This document shows, in pieces, positions 13,553 through 24,005 of a stretch of DNA of 64,000 nucleotides; the first letter of the stretch is position 1, and every line of letters begins with the position of its first letter. This DNA comes from Acridotheres tristis. Its lineage: Eukaryota > Chordata > Aves > Passeriformes > Sturnidae. The DNA is taken from NCBI GenBank assembly GCA_037013685.1, contig CM072884.1:105513548-105577547 (forward strand), read 5' to 3'. Below the pieces are notes generated by a model. That model ran no database searches and was not told the DNA's origin. It saw only the letters and a program-made list of their open reading frames with translations. The position numbers and the translations under genes were made by a program.

Positions 13553-14080
13553 TGTGGTCCCCGACAATCCTTTTGCCGGTTTGAAGATATTCAGGGTAAA
13601 AGTGGCAAAATAAAAGAAGAGCGGTGTGACAACCATAACTTAGCAACATAAAACACTTTAATAATAATGAAAGTAAATGTGGGATGAGGCCCAAAAATCC
13701 GATTACAATGACCAAGGGGATAAGGTATCTTTAGGAGCCAGTGGTCGAAGACGAGGGTGAAGGGAGGTCCAGGTATAAATATGGGGTAGGAGAGGGGTGG
13801 AGTTGAGATATGGTCCAATGAGTATAGGGGAAAGTGGTGCAGAGGTGGGGTAAGGGAAGCAGGGTCCAATGGGGTAGGTGGGGTGGAACATTGCACCAAC
13901 TGAGGGCCAATGGGAACACAAGGAAGGGAGAAAATTCTGGATATGGGAGTGGTGATAATTGACCAGTAAATTAGATATTAACATGGGCAATCCCATAACT
14001 CTTTGGAACGTTTCTCTGGGGTCACCACAACTTAAACAAATGCTTCCCACAGTCTAGAGTTGGGATACAGCTCTTCTTCA
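13553..14080 (-). mobile_element. Solo LTR of an endogenous retrovirus, inserted in CR1
   Basis: On the minus strand this 528-bp segment starts TGAAGAAGAG and ends GGACCACA, so it has the TG...CA ends of retroviral LTRs. It has LTR architecture in the correct order: three CCAAT boxes, a TATA box, and an ATTAAA polyadenylation signal (13657-13662) about 115 nt downstream of the TATA, then roughly 100 nt of R/U5-like sequence. The flanks CTGATG (13547-13552) and GTGATG (14081-14086) fit a 6-bp target duplication with one mismatch; 6 bp is usual for class II (ERVK/alpha-like) avian elements. No gag, pol or env sequence adjoins, so recombination has removed the interior. The 102- and 115-codon minus frames across it are chance openings. 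The subfamily name is not assigned. Confidence 0.82.
13772..13912 (-). promoter_or_regulatory. LTR U3 promoter: TATA box and three CCAAT boxes
   Basis: The minus strand reads ATATTTATACC at 13772-13782, a good TATA box. Upstream of it (higher coordinates) are three ATTGG motifs, seen on plus as CCAATG at 13815-13820, 13866-13871 and 13907-13912, spaced about 51 and 41 bp. Spaced CCAAT boxes before a TATA box are typical of an LTR U3. The elements look intact, so residual antisense transcription is possible; that is inference. Confidence 0.7.
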
Positions 14081-14360
14081 GTGATGGTTGCCTGAACTGG
14101 AATACCAGTCAGGCTGACTCCCACAGTGGCTGGTGTTGTACTGGTGTTTGGTGTGGTGTTGTTCCACCCCAGGTGCAGGATTTGGCACTTCCCTTTGCTT
14201 GCCTTCATAAGGATCCTGCAGGCTCACTCCAGCCTGCCAAGGTCCCTCTGAGCAGCAGCACACACACATTTTGCATCAACGTTCTGATCCTCCCAGTTTA
14301 GCATCACCTGCAAACTTGCTGAGGCTACACTCAAACTTATTATTTAAGTCACTGGAGAGG
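14081..14360 (-). mobile_element. CR1 LINE fragment (antisense), right half
   Basis: This continues the CR1 copy at 13010-13552 towards its 5' side. The stretch from about 14160 reads on the minus strand as reverse-transcriptase C-terminal coding sequence. The catalytic motif region at 14303-14314 encodes FAGD where an active CR1 has FADD, so the first of the paired aspartates is replaced by glycine. Similarity fades after about 14360, which is taken as the 5' truncation point. Stops and frame changes make it non-functional. Confidence 0.8.
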
Positions 14361-17300
14361 TTGTTTTACCTTGATCTTGGTCTATTAAGTTTGGTGACTT
14401 GGTCAGTGTTACTTTTTATGAACCATATCCACAGGACACAAATCCTGGGTGTAAATAAAATTATTCACTATCTCTGTACCCATGAGAAAATATCTCTTGT
14501 GTGAAGAACAAAAATTCCCCAACTACTCTGTGTTTGATGAAAATATGAAACCAAGATTTGGTAACTGTGTTTATGTGTCATGGTTCCAAACAGTTCACTC
14601 ATTTCCCACAAATTTGCAGTCTGGACTGGGGAAAAAGTCAAAATTTTCAAATCAGAGGTCCTGATGATGAGTATTTAGCATGATACTAAAGCTTTTGATG
14701 CAGCTAATGGAGTCTTAGATGTGTTCAGCATTTCCTGTCCCCTGTGAAGGCTGCAAAGATTAAGACCAGGCTACTTATTAAGATACAGAAATATGAAGAT
14801 AACTGTCAGTCTTAGTAATTTTTGTATATTTAAATAGAGCCATGATTAATATTAAAAGGATGTAATGTTCCCATGTTTAGCCCATTTTAGCTGAAGGCTG
14901 CCAAAAACAGCAGTGAAAATGGGATGAACTTTCTACACTGCACATCTCAATGGGACATGAGCTTCAAAGACTGTGCAGGCATCTGAAAACCTAATGCAAT
15001 TAGTTAATCAGTTTATTGTCCCTTTGATTGTAGGCAGGAATATATTGATTTTTTTTTCCTCCTTTATTAATTCTAAATTTAGAGTTCTATATTTGAAGCA
15101 CACAAAAAGGGGGAAATGAGTATCTGCAGCTCACCTACGTCACAAATATTGCATATTTTGCAAAGCATTTTTAATATGACATTCCTTTCAGTGCAATGAA
15201 AGGTGCTTCTGTGACATATTTAATTTCTTATTTCCTGCCTGTCAGATTTCTATCATTAATATAGCTTGCTGAGTATTTAACTAAATGGTAATGAAAAGTA
15301 AAATGTCTGATTTCCTTCATAGTGTGTTTCTGGGAAAATGGCACTGTGCTTTGCCCTAGATGAGCATTTGCCTGTAGTTCTAAGTGAAGAACCAATTTCA
15401 GAGTGGATTTTGCATGGTTCTTGTATTCCTGAGATAGTTTCTTAGAACCACTAGGCCATCTGAAATCATTATTCACTATTACTAGTTATTACCATTATTA
15501 TTATTATTATTTACATGTGAGGGAAATATTAAATCTCTACTTTTGCAGTGGCTACAAAAAGTACTAAGAGAAAAGCCTTCAAAGAGAAGCAATTACCATC
15601 TGGTAATTATTGTTACTCTTCTCTCATATACCACACATTCTCACAGAAATTTATTTTTTATTAGAGTTTTCAATTTTAAACAAAAATGTGCTTCTGAACC
15701 AAGCCCTGCTCCATGTTCTGCACGTGAATATGTGAAGTTTTCAGTACTAACAAAGGGAAAATCTGTCATTTGCTTCACATCACATCATTAGAATCATGCA
15801 TCATCAAATATTTAAGACTCATACTTCTGTTCAGTTCTGTTGGAAAAACAAAATACTTCTACAAAAATGGGTGGAACAGCATGTTAAACACCAGATAGGA
15901 TGGAAAAAAAACCAGATAAATGCTTTCAAAGCCAGCATGTTGACTGGCAACTTCCAATATTTCTGTGAAGAATTTGTAGTCAGTGTGATGTTAACTCAAA
16001 AGATATGTAACATGTTAGAAAAAGTGCATTTAAAAATTCATATTTCCTGCAATTTATATAGCTATCAAATCTAGAATCTTTTGGTCTTGAAAATTAATTT
16101 CCACATGAATAAGTCATTATAAAGATGAATAAGCTTGTAACCAATCACAGAAATGTCTTGCTAGTGAAATTCAATTTTGAGGACCTCTTCACACATTGTC
16201 AGTGTTTTCATTTATGCAAGCATGATCACAGGAAATGATGAAAGAGCAGTTTTTATAATTTCTAGGTGACTGCCAAAACTTCAAATCCAAATTCAAGTCT
16301 GTCAGAGTGAGTAAAACTCTTCAGAAGCTAATGGAACTGAACCCAATTATGTCAGGATGAATTTGGTCCAGAGACCAAATTGTTAACTCTATGTAGAAGC
16401 AACTTTCCCTTCAGGTTAGGGAGATCTGTACACAACATTTATGACCCCTGGGGAAAGCAACAATCATCTCTAGAAGATTTAATCCTATTTTGTCTCCTTT
16501 TAGCAATTTTCTTCAAGTACTATAATAATGCACATGTGAATTCTTACTCTGTCTTCCCATCTTCCCACACATACCCCCAAGCCAGTGTCTTGAAATATTT
16601 TCTAAGTCATTGCAGTAATAACATTGCTAGATAATTTACAGAATATTTCTTTCAAGAACAGCAATTTTTATTTAAGTATGTGACATGTTCTGTTGGCTAT
16701 GCTATTGGCTAGGAAAATACTACCATCCCTTTTGCAGGGCTGATTAAATTTCATGGGATTATTTTTGTGTAATTTTTCCTACTGATAATTTACTAAAAAA
16801 CCAGAACCACATAAATTAATAACATCCAGAAACACAAAGTGAACTTTAATTTGCAGTATTGACATAATTGTAGATAACTTAGTTTCTGATAATGATGAGT
16901 GATGCTCCCTAAGAATACTGTAACGAAGATTAGTCGGAACTGGTTCTGTTCTTTGCTGCAAGACCTTCAAAGTTCAGATTTTTCAGACTGAAGAAACAGA
17001 AAAAGAAGCTCTAAAGGATATGAAATCTTGCTATCAGCAGAAGAAGGCAAACTTTGTAGAAACTCCTTTTACATTATTTTATGGCATTTCTTAGGGATCT
17101 TGATTTTGCTTTGTTCTGTTTCTATTTGTATCTCGTCTATTTGCAAGCATTCAATCCAATTAAGGCCGTAAATTCATGGATTACTATTCCTCAATTTTCT
17201 AGCCAAGGCATACTAACATCTTAGTCACTTTCTTAGAGCAGAAACATCCAGTTCATGCCTCCATTAAAATATGGACTAAGAAAACATCCTCCTTTGCTAT

Positions 17301-18600
17301 GAGAATAGTTCACTTCATGTACTTGTCATAAATAATATCAGTATTTTTCTAATGAAAAAGGTGTTCACATTGTCTCTCATATGTCCTCTTATTAAATCAG
17401 CATATATTTTAGAATATTTGAATAAATAGTAAAGATAATTTATTCTTAACAGCAGTGCTGGTGACCTTTCTCTTCTACCATGCAAAACTAAACAATCAAA
17501 CGAGCAAATCCAAAGGGAAGTCAACAGAAAAAGTGTGCCTAGTGCTTTTTCCATTAACAATCTGTCCTAGGCTTCAGCTTTCCTGTCCACAGAACAATTG
17601 TGACTAACATGCTCTCCTCCCACAATGGTGTCACATGGTGGCAGCATGAAACATCAGCAATTAATGCTAATTGGAATCCTTGCATTTATATTAAATCAGT
17701 TGTGTGTCAGAGCAAGGACACACTTTGGCACAGGGAATAGTAGAACCAAAATATACATAGACACATAGTTATGCTGGCAATGGACTGCCCAGCTACATCT
17801 GCACCAGGATATTTCCCTGGCAACAACTTAGATCTGATTATCTGAACTAATTATTACATTATTTTTATTTGAGAAGTCAAATTTGCCATGTTTAATTTCC
17901 AGATGAAGAAACTGTAAGGATTCTAAAGAAAGCCCTTTTCCTACATCTCCCAACCTGCTTTTGGCCTTCATACTTCAAGTCAGCTCATCTAAGGCCTTCC
18001 TGAGCATGAACATAGACAAACTATGCAACTGGCTGAGGTTTTAAAATTACATATCCTCTCTTGAAGGATATCTCACTTAATTATTGGCTAAGGCTGTTGG
18101 AGAAAGGCCAGTGTTTCACTTTAGAGAAGGTGTACCTTCAGTTCACTGGGGCAAGCAGAACCATATGGGCACTGAGTACCTCAGACCTGCCCTGAGGCTT
18201 TCCATCATCTTGGACAGTGCCCTTGCAGGGCAGACACGAAGGTAGAAGCAAAGGTTCTTCAGCTCATTGCAGAAAAAAAAGGAAGAAGAACTCGTGAAAG
18301 GTGATGCTCTTTCCTCTGGTTGATAGTGGGAGGGGTGGAATATGCAACCACTCATTTGGGGGGATTAATATCCATCTATCCCTGTACAGTGCTGCCCTGG
18401 TGCCTCTGTCTGAACTGGACCTCTCAGTACTCTCCTGGAAGCCCACTGCAGAGAAGGGTCATTAATCACTTTGCTCCCCAAGATACTTTGCCTCTGTCAA
18501 GAGCAGCTCCTCATTACTTGAAGGATGCTCATGAAATTAAGTGAACTTACCCAAGTCAAAATGAACAATCTTATTATATAATAATGAATAATATCATCAT
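14361..18600. other. Non-coding unique DNA
   Basis: There is a short ATT run at 15494-15512 and a T9 tract near 15050. The GAATTTGGTCC string near 16360 resembles the tail of some very old amniote repeats but is too short to call. A moderately GC-rich patch at 18130-18530 shows no LTR ends. Frames of up to 92 codons have no recognisable motifs. Confidence 0.55.
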
Positions 18601-18859
18601 ATAGGACAAGGGGTAATGGTTTTAAACTGAAGGAGAGCATGTTTAGATTAAATATTAGGAAGATATTCTCCACTGTGAGGGTGGAGAGGCACAGGAACAG
18701 AGAAGCTGTGGCTGCCCCATCCCTGGAAGTGTTCAAGGCCAGGTTGGACAGGGATTTGAGTAGCCTGATTTACTGGTGTCCCTGCCCAAGGCAGTGAGGT
18801 TGGAATGAGATGGTCTTTAAGGCAGCTTCCAACCCAAGTGATTCTATGATTCTATGATA
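18601..18859 (+). mobile_element. CR1 LINE 3' end (sense), 5'-truncated
   Basis: This is a sense-strand CR1 tail. It begins in the last ORF2 codons (GACAAGGGGTAATGGTTTTA, the usual DRTRGNG region), runs through CCATCCCTGGAAGTGTTCAA and the 3' UTR, and ends in two ATTCTATG units at about 18841-18858. CR1 copies end in such octamers instead of poly(A), and 5' truncation is normal for target-primed reverse transcription. Small indels break the frame. Confidence 0.93.
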
Positions 18860-21800
18860 ACAGACTAGTTTGAAAGGTTTGTTTCTTCCATGCCTTCCTA
18901 TTAATCTCTGTATTTGAAAACATGTTGTATTTTTGAAAAACATAAAATCTGACAATATAAAGGAGTGGGGAGGCTTTCAGTCCACATCTACAAAAATCAC
19001 ACAGTGAAGTGATATATTCCACACACTTATTCACATTAACAGGCCCACTTGAAAACACAGGAAAAACGTTTGCCCAATAAACTACTTATGAACAGCCATA
19101 TCCATAGGTGACCAGTGTATCTGAGGAAAGCTGCATTTGAGCCTGCATGTAAGTACCTGTAAGTAATTTGCATTCTTTTTTCAAATTAATAAAATATATA
19201 TCCCATGAATTTGTGGGATTTTATGTGTCTAATTATAAATTAAGTGTTAATATAAGAAATTATATTAATATATTTTAATGAAAATGGAAAAAAATGTAGT
19301 CATTATTATGAGTGGTTTTAAGTGCTGTTGAGTCATATGTGATTCAGTTATTTGCCCCACTGCTAAAGCAATGGCATTTTCAACATGACACTAAGGATTT
19401 CTTACTGACAGCCCACAGCACTTTGCACCCACTCACCTCACCTCCTTCTATCTTCGTCAGCCGAGATTAAAAATTTCACATGCATTAAATCTGAAGGTAG
19501 TTGATTAGGTTTAATTCATTGATCACTACAAAATTTAATTTGCTGTTTTTATAATGAGAAAAAATACTCAAAGCCTATACAAGTCTAATAGCTATCTCCA
19601 ACATTTTGTAATACTTCCTGATCTATCTACATATTTTAGACTCGGTTTGTCAAACGGCGAGATTATTAGCTGAAATTTAAAAGAGTGAAAATTTATAGCT
19701 CTTCAAGTCAAATAAGAATGAATATTTGTAATGCTCAGAAACTAAGAGTCAAGTAGAAAAAAAAAATATTGTTAAGTCATCGTCATATTTTTTAAAAAAT
19801 AGTTTTAAAGGAAAAAAATCTCTGGAGGTTGGCCAGGCTGCATTTGTGTGTTTATAACTGTGTTATCAGGCCTCTGAAGATAAATTCCTCAATGAATGGA
19901 CTTAGAAAGATCACCTCTCATTTCTACACTGCTCTGGATAATAATGGTATTTATCTCTCCCAGAGAAGTATTTGAGGATCTGGTTAAATATCCATTATCT
20001 GGCATCCAAAGGCAGCGTAGAACTGTAAAACATTAATAAATCAAGCAATACTTACCACTTAAGTATTTAAGGCATAGATTTACCTCTCAAAGTGTGAAAT
20101 CTAGGCACTCTATGAAATTTGAAAATCCTGTATGTTTGCCAGCACAACCAGAAACTGAACATAATTACAAGAGGCTTGGGTAACCCACTAATAGTGCTTC
20201 ACATTAAATAAAGACAACAGCCAGCATTATCAGAACTGCATTTCCATGCTCATTGTGTTTTGAGAGAAAATGGCCACAGCCATAGAGAGCATACCATCGT
20301 CACCCTAGCTAAGCAATTAATTTCTCATTTAATATTTCCACTGTTGTGAAAGCCCAGCATGTGTTTGGATGGCCACAGTAGAGAGCAACAGCAGCATTTA
20401 AAATGTTGTGAGGTTTTTTTTTTTTGTTTGGGCTTTCCTTGCAAATTATTAAATTTGTAGATTAAAAGACTGGGCATGCAATTAAATTGCCAGTTTTCTG
20501 ATTTATCTACCAGCAACAGAAACGTTCTATTCTGTTAAGAGAATTAATTCAGATGCTGTAGCATTTTCATTAATTTTTTCTTCTTAATGTAGGTCTCTGT
20601 CGGGGGAACTAAAAATCTAGAGAAAAGCTTGATATGTCTAAACAATTCATCCTGGAATTTTAAAAGTAAAGGTAAGATCCTCACAGCCTAATGGAAAATA
20701 AAGCCAGACAATAATTTGTTCAAAACACAGTAGAAAGTTTAGCTAGCTTCTAACCAATGCCCACATTCACAAAAGGATTTCAGCTTCCACATGGGCACTC
20801 AACACCTAAATCCTCATGTATTCTCCACAGAAATCTCCACTTAAACTTTGTGCCTCCTCGGATGATGACAAATAAAAGTGGCAGCATGTCTGCTTATCCC
20901 CTGTGGATGTTGCAGCTTCCAGCTCTGCTGCCCTCCAGCCAGGGCTGGCAGAGCTGGGGATGCAGGCTCTGGTCTCAGCAGGGTTTTGGTGCTGGTCTAG
21001 CAGGTGGGAGGTCACAGTGGCTCAGTAGCTGCAGAGAGAAAACTGCACGGAAGCTGTGGCTCAAAGAGGGGCCTCACACTTCAGATGCTTCTTGCTTTGT
21101 TTTCCAGGGCTGACACATTTCTGGGGCTACGATACCAACATCGATGGTTTATCCATAAGCAAAGAAATATTGCTTCTGAGAGTTTCTTCATTTTGTTTAT
21201 TGACTCTTAGGAGGGGAGGAAGGAAGTAAAAGGAAGAAACATTTGCAAAATACTTTGGTCTTGCTGTAATAGATGCATACCTCCTTTGACTGAAGAAGGA
21301 ATGAAATGAGATTAACTCCAAGAAAGCTGAGGTGATGTGCAATCAGAAAAGAAAGACAGGTGAAAATACGATCCCAGACACAGATGCCAGTTCAGGCTTT
21401 TTCCCTGACATCACTTTTCTGTTAGAATGTATGTGGACATTGTACAAGATTAATAGTTCCTGGCAGTTATTCCAAAGTACTCACCAAGGGCCAGATTTCT
21501 GATCTCTGTTAGCATGAAATGATGCTCAAACCAGTGCATTGTTTTTTAATATGCACTGAATAGGATATTAATATGTGTTTCAATATGTAGTTTCTTGTTA
21601 CAAGACCTTTTCATTCTGTATGAAGGTAAAAAAATCAAAACTGGAGAGGGTGAAGATAGTAAAGCTATATATATTTTGAAGACCAAAAGGAAATGAATGT
21701 TAGAGTGAGACAGGAGAATAAAATTAAAAATTAAATCAGTGCAGCTACAACTCATTATGGGAACTCCTTTCTCATTTGCCACCTAACTTTAACATTAACA

Positions 21801-23060
21801 TTAGGATCTGCTATAATTGTTGCTTGTAGTAATTAGACACATTTTTAAAATTCTAGGCAATACCTACAGCTTCCTTCCTCCTTTTGTGAAATTTAGTTGT
21901 CTGCAATGCTTTAAAAGTTACAACTCCTACAAGAACATCACTTCCCTTTCTTAGATCCAGGGCACTCAAAAATTGAGAGATTGTTCAAATGGAAATATTT
22001 AGTTTAGGTTCTAAGAGACATGAGGAGCAAGAAGATTGTTTGCCAGAGACATGGAGATACCTGAAGATGAAGTGCTCCCCACACTGCTTGGTTCAAGCAA
22101 CAGGAAGATGATGTTCAACAGAGAAACAGGCAAAGGAGATAACAAAAACATCACAGTGGAAGTAAAGCTAGGAAAGTCTTTCAAATCTTCAATAGCATTC
22201 TACCCATCCAATTTGACATGTCAGTTTCAATTTTTAAATACTTGGGACAAATTTTTTTAGATATTTGACATTTCACTTCTTTTTTTTTTCTTTTGAAACA
22301 TGCGCAGGAAATTTTCAGCCCACCTCTGTCATCAGCCAAATAACATAGTCCCAGCTAAGGCCATCTGAACAAGAAACCTAATCAAAGCTGGAGCCTCTGC
22401 TCCAGACTCTCTGCTAGAAGCAGCATTTTAAAAGAGTAAGTGAAGCCCAAAGAATTTGAAGCTGCCCAAGGCAGCTAATTTATTTTTTCTAATGTACTAC
22501 TTTTCATCTCCTTACATGAAAACAGAGTCGTTACTGATGATATAATGTACTGAGTTCTCTAAATGCACTATGCAAAACAAACTGGTTTGGTTCTGATCAT
22601 ATAAAGTCTACTTTAGTACTTTTTTGTTCATTTTAGTTATTTTAGTTCATATTAGGGCACCAGATTTGTGTAAAATATTATCATAAACAGCAGATGGTTT
22701 TCCTGAACTAGATTTCAGTTGTTTTTATCTCTCCCCTTTTTAAAATGGTATTTGCATAGCATTTAAATTAACCTCTGAACACTTCAGGTTTACCTCTGCT
22801 ATTATGGATAATTTATTATGATCAAAAAAGAAACTGCAATTTCAATTTTGGTGAAATAGTGGTGTCATTTGCATTTGTCCCTCAGCCATGTTGATGTTAG
22901 TCTACCTGGAAGCTTTCACCATAAAGGTGGCTGCTGTGATTACATTTGATCAGCTTCAAAAGGGATTTCCCAGAAAAAAGGAGTGGAAATGCTTTTATAG
23001 ACTTTTAGATTATGTCAGAATTTTTTTTGTTTTGTTAATATGAGCTTTTGCCAATCCCTA
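18860..23060. other. Non-coding unique AT-rich DNA
   Basis: Very AT-rich around 19180-19310 and 19730-19810. A T13 tract lies at about 20406-20418. A GC-richer interval at 20870-21110 ends with a pyrimidine-rich TTTCCAG acceptor-like string, but no open frame or donor makes an exon of it. No repeat family recognised. Confidence 0.55.
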
Positions 23061-23066
23061 ACAGCA

Positions 23067-23129
23067 TGATCCAAATCCCATTTGAAGGCAATGGAAAGTC
23101 TCCCATAGAGTTTGATGGCCTTTGGATCA
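23067..23129. repeat. Ancient palindromic repeat (amniote LINE/SINE tail type)
   Basis: TGATCCAAA at 23067-23075 is mirrored exactly by TTTGGATCA at 23121-23129. The sequence between contains two partly complementary blocks of the type CCCATTGAAGNCAATGG. This foldback pattern is, from memory, common in old interspersed repeats of turtles, crocodilians and birds, probably the 3' end of a CR1/L3-like element. The outer arms match perfectly and the inner ones are degraded. Family name and orientation are not assigned. Confidence 0.6.
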
Positions 23130-23339
23130 GTCCCTAAGTGCATCTACACTTAATGAGATGTTAATGTGAATTTTATGCTGCTGTGTATAGGAATAGATTT
23201 TCCAACCTTTCTTTTCCCCACTAATGCAAAAAGAGTGAGCTACCTTTTTAAATTTTAAAATTTTATTTTCCTGCTGTAATCGGTATGCACGCAGAAGGAG
23301 GATTTATGCATCTCACTGTGTTCCCTACCTTCTCCCCCT

Positions 23340-23960
23340 CCCAGCACCCTTTAACGCTGCGATCTGCAGAGAGCATCACCCGCTTCTCTACAGGGGAAAT
23401 AAGTGCTGGCCTCTCTTTTTGCCTCACCCCGGGACGAGATAAAGGCAAAATTAAGGGCGGCGGAGAGGGAAAGGGGGGGGGGGGGGGGGGGGGGGTGAAA
23501 CACCACCAATAAAATAAAATTAAAAAAAAAAAAATCAAAAAGGAGCAACCAAAAAGCACGAGCCCCGGAGAAATCGGGGAAGTCCAATCCTGGTTTCTTG
23601 CTCCACCTGGCGGGAGATGCGCGCGGGGCCAGCGCGTCCCCGCCGCACCTGAGGCGACACCGCGGGACAGGGAGGGGATGGATGGGGGACCCATCCCTTC
23701 ACCGGTGGCTTCTGGGGGTGTTTTATGGAACCCGAGGGAGGCAGCTGGGGGATTGATGCGGGGTGGCGAGGAGTGGGTCTCAGCTCACGCACAGGGGTTT
23801 TTTTTCTGGGTGCCAAACGGGAATGATACTTGTTCTGCAGTCCCGTAGCGTTGTCCTGCTAGTTTGACTTCCCCGGGGACGCGGGGATATTGAGTGACTC
23901 ACGGCGGTGTCAAGATTAACCCCTTCCTTTCAGTGGCCTGACCCGATGGCTGTGCACAAA
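23340..23960. promoter_or_regulatory. CpG island, candidate orphan promoter
   Basis: By hand count, about 33 CpG dinucleotides fall within roughly 600 bp, in surroundings where CpG is rare. The densest part is 23600-23690 (about ten CpGs). CCAAT motifs lie on plus at 23506-23510 and 23584-23588, and a TATAAATA box at 23998-24005 just beyond the edge. In birds such islands usually mark promoters, so a start site of a coding or long non-coding transcript is likely nearby. No convincing first exon or splice donor is visible on either strand. The minus-strand 143-codon frame across the island is proline-rich only because it reads the G run backwards. A GC-rich insertion of unknown type is the alternative. 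Confidence 0.6.
23473..23495 (+). repeat. G23 homopolymer, quadruplex-prone
   Basis: There are 23 consecutive G on plus, preceded by GGGCGG and GGGAAAGG purine blocks. An A-rich stretch follows at about 23511-23540, including 13 consecutive A. Such a tract can form several intramolecular G-quadruplexes and is prone to length change and sequencing error, so its exact length is uncertain. Confidence 0.9.
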
Positions 23961-23997
23961 CCTGCAGGGCTGCTGTCTCTTGGACAAGTATTTCACA

Positions 23998-24005
23998 TAT
24001 AAATA
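23998..24005 (+). promoter_or_regulatory. TATA box at the edge of the CpG island
   Basis: TATAAATA on plus, about 40 bp past the last CpG-dense sequence. If used, transcription would start near 24030 and run rightwards. No ORF or splice donor downstream supports this, so it remains a candidate. Confidence 0.3.

Noticed and set aside
13591..14050. Minus frames of 102 and 115 codons
   Set aside because: They lie within the solo LTR and its U3/R region, which is non-coding.
16330..16380. GAATTTGGTCC string resembling old amniote repeat tails
   Set aside because: Too short and no partner arm; cannot be separated from coincidence without a database search.
20052..20058. GTAAGTAT donor-like site on the minus strand, considered for a transcript leaving the CpG island leftwards
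   Set aside because: No exon, acceptor or coding frame supports it; isolated donor matches are common.
23263..23694. 143-codon minus frame with a proline run and a hydrophobic stretch
   Set aside because: The proline run is the reverse of the G23 tract and the Phe/Leu stretch comes from the adjacent A-rich stretch. No domain or splice context; a compositional artefact of the CpG island.
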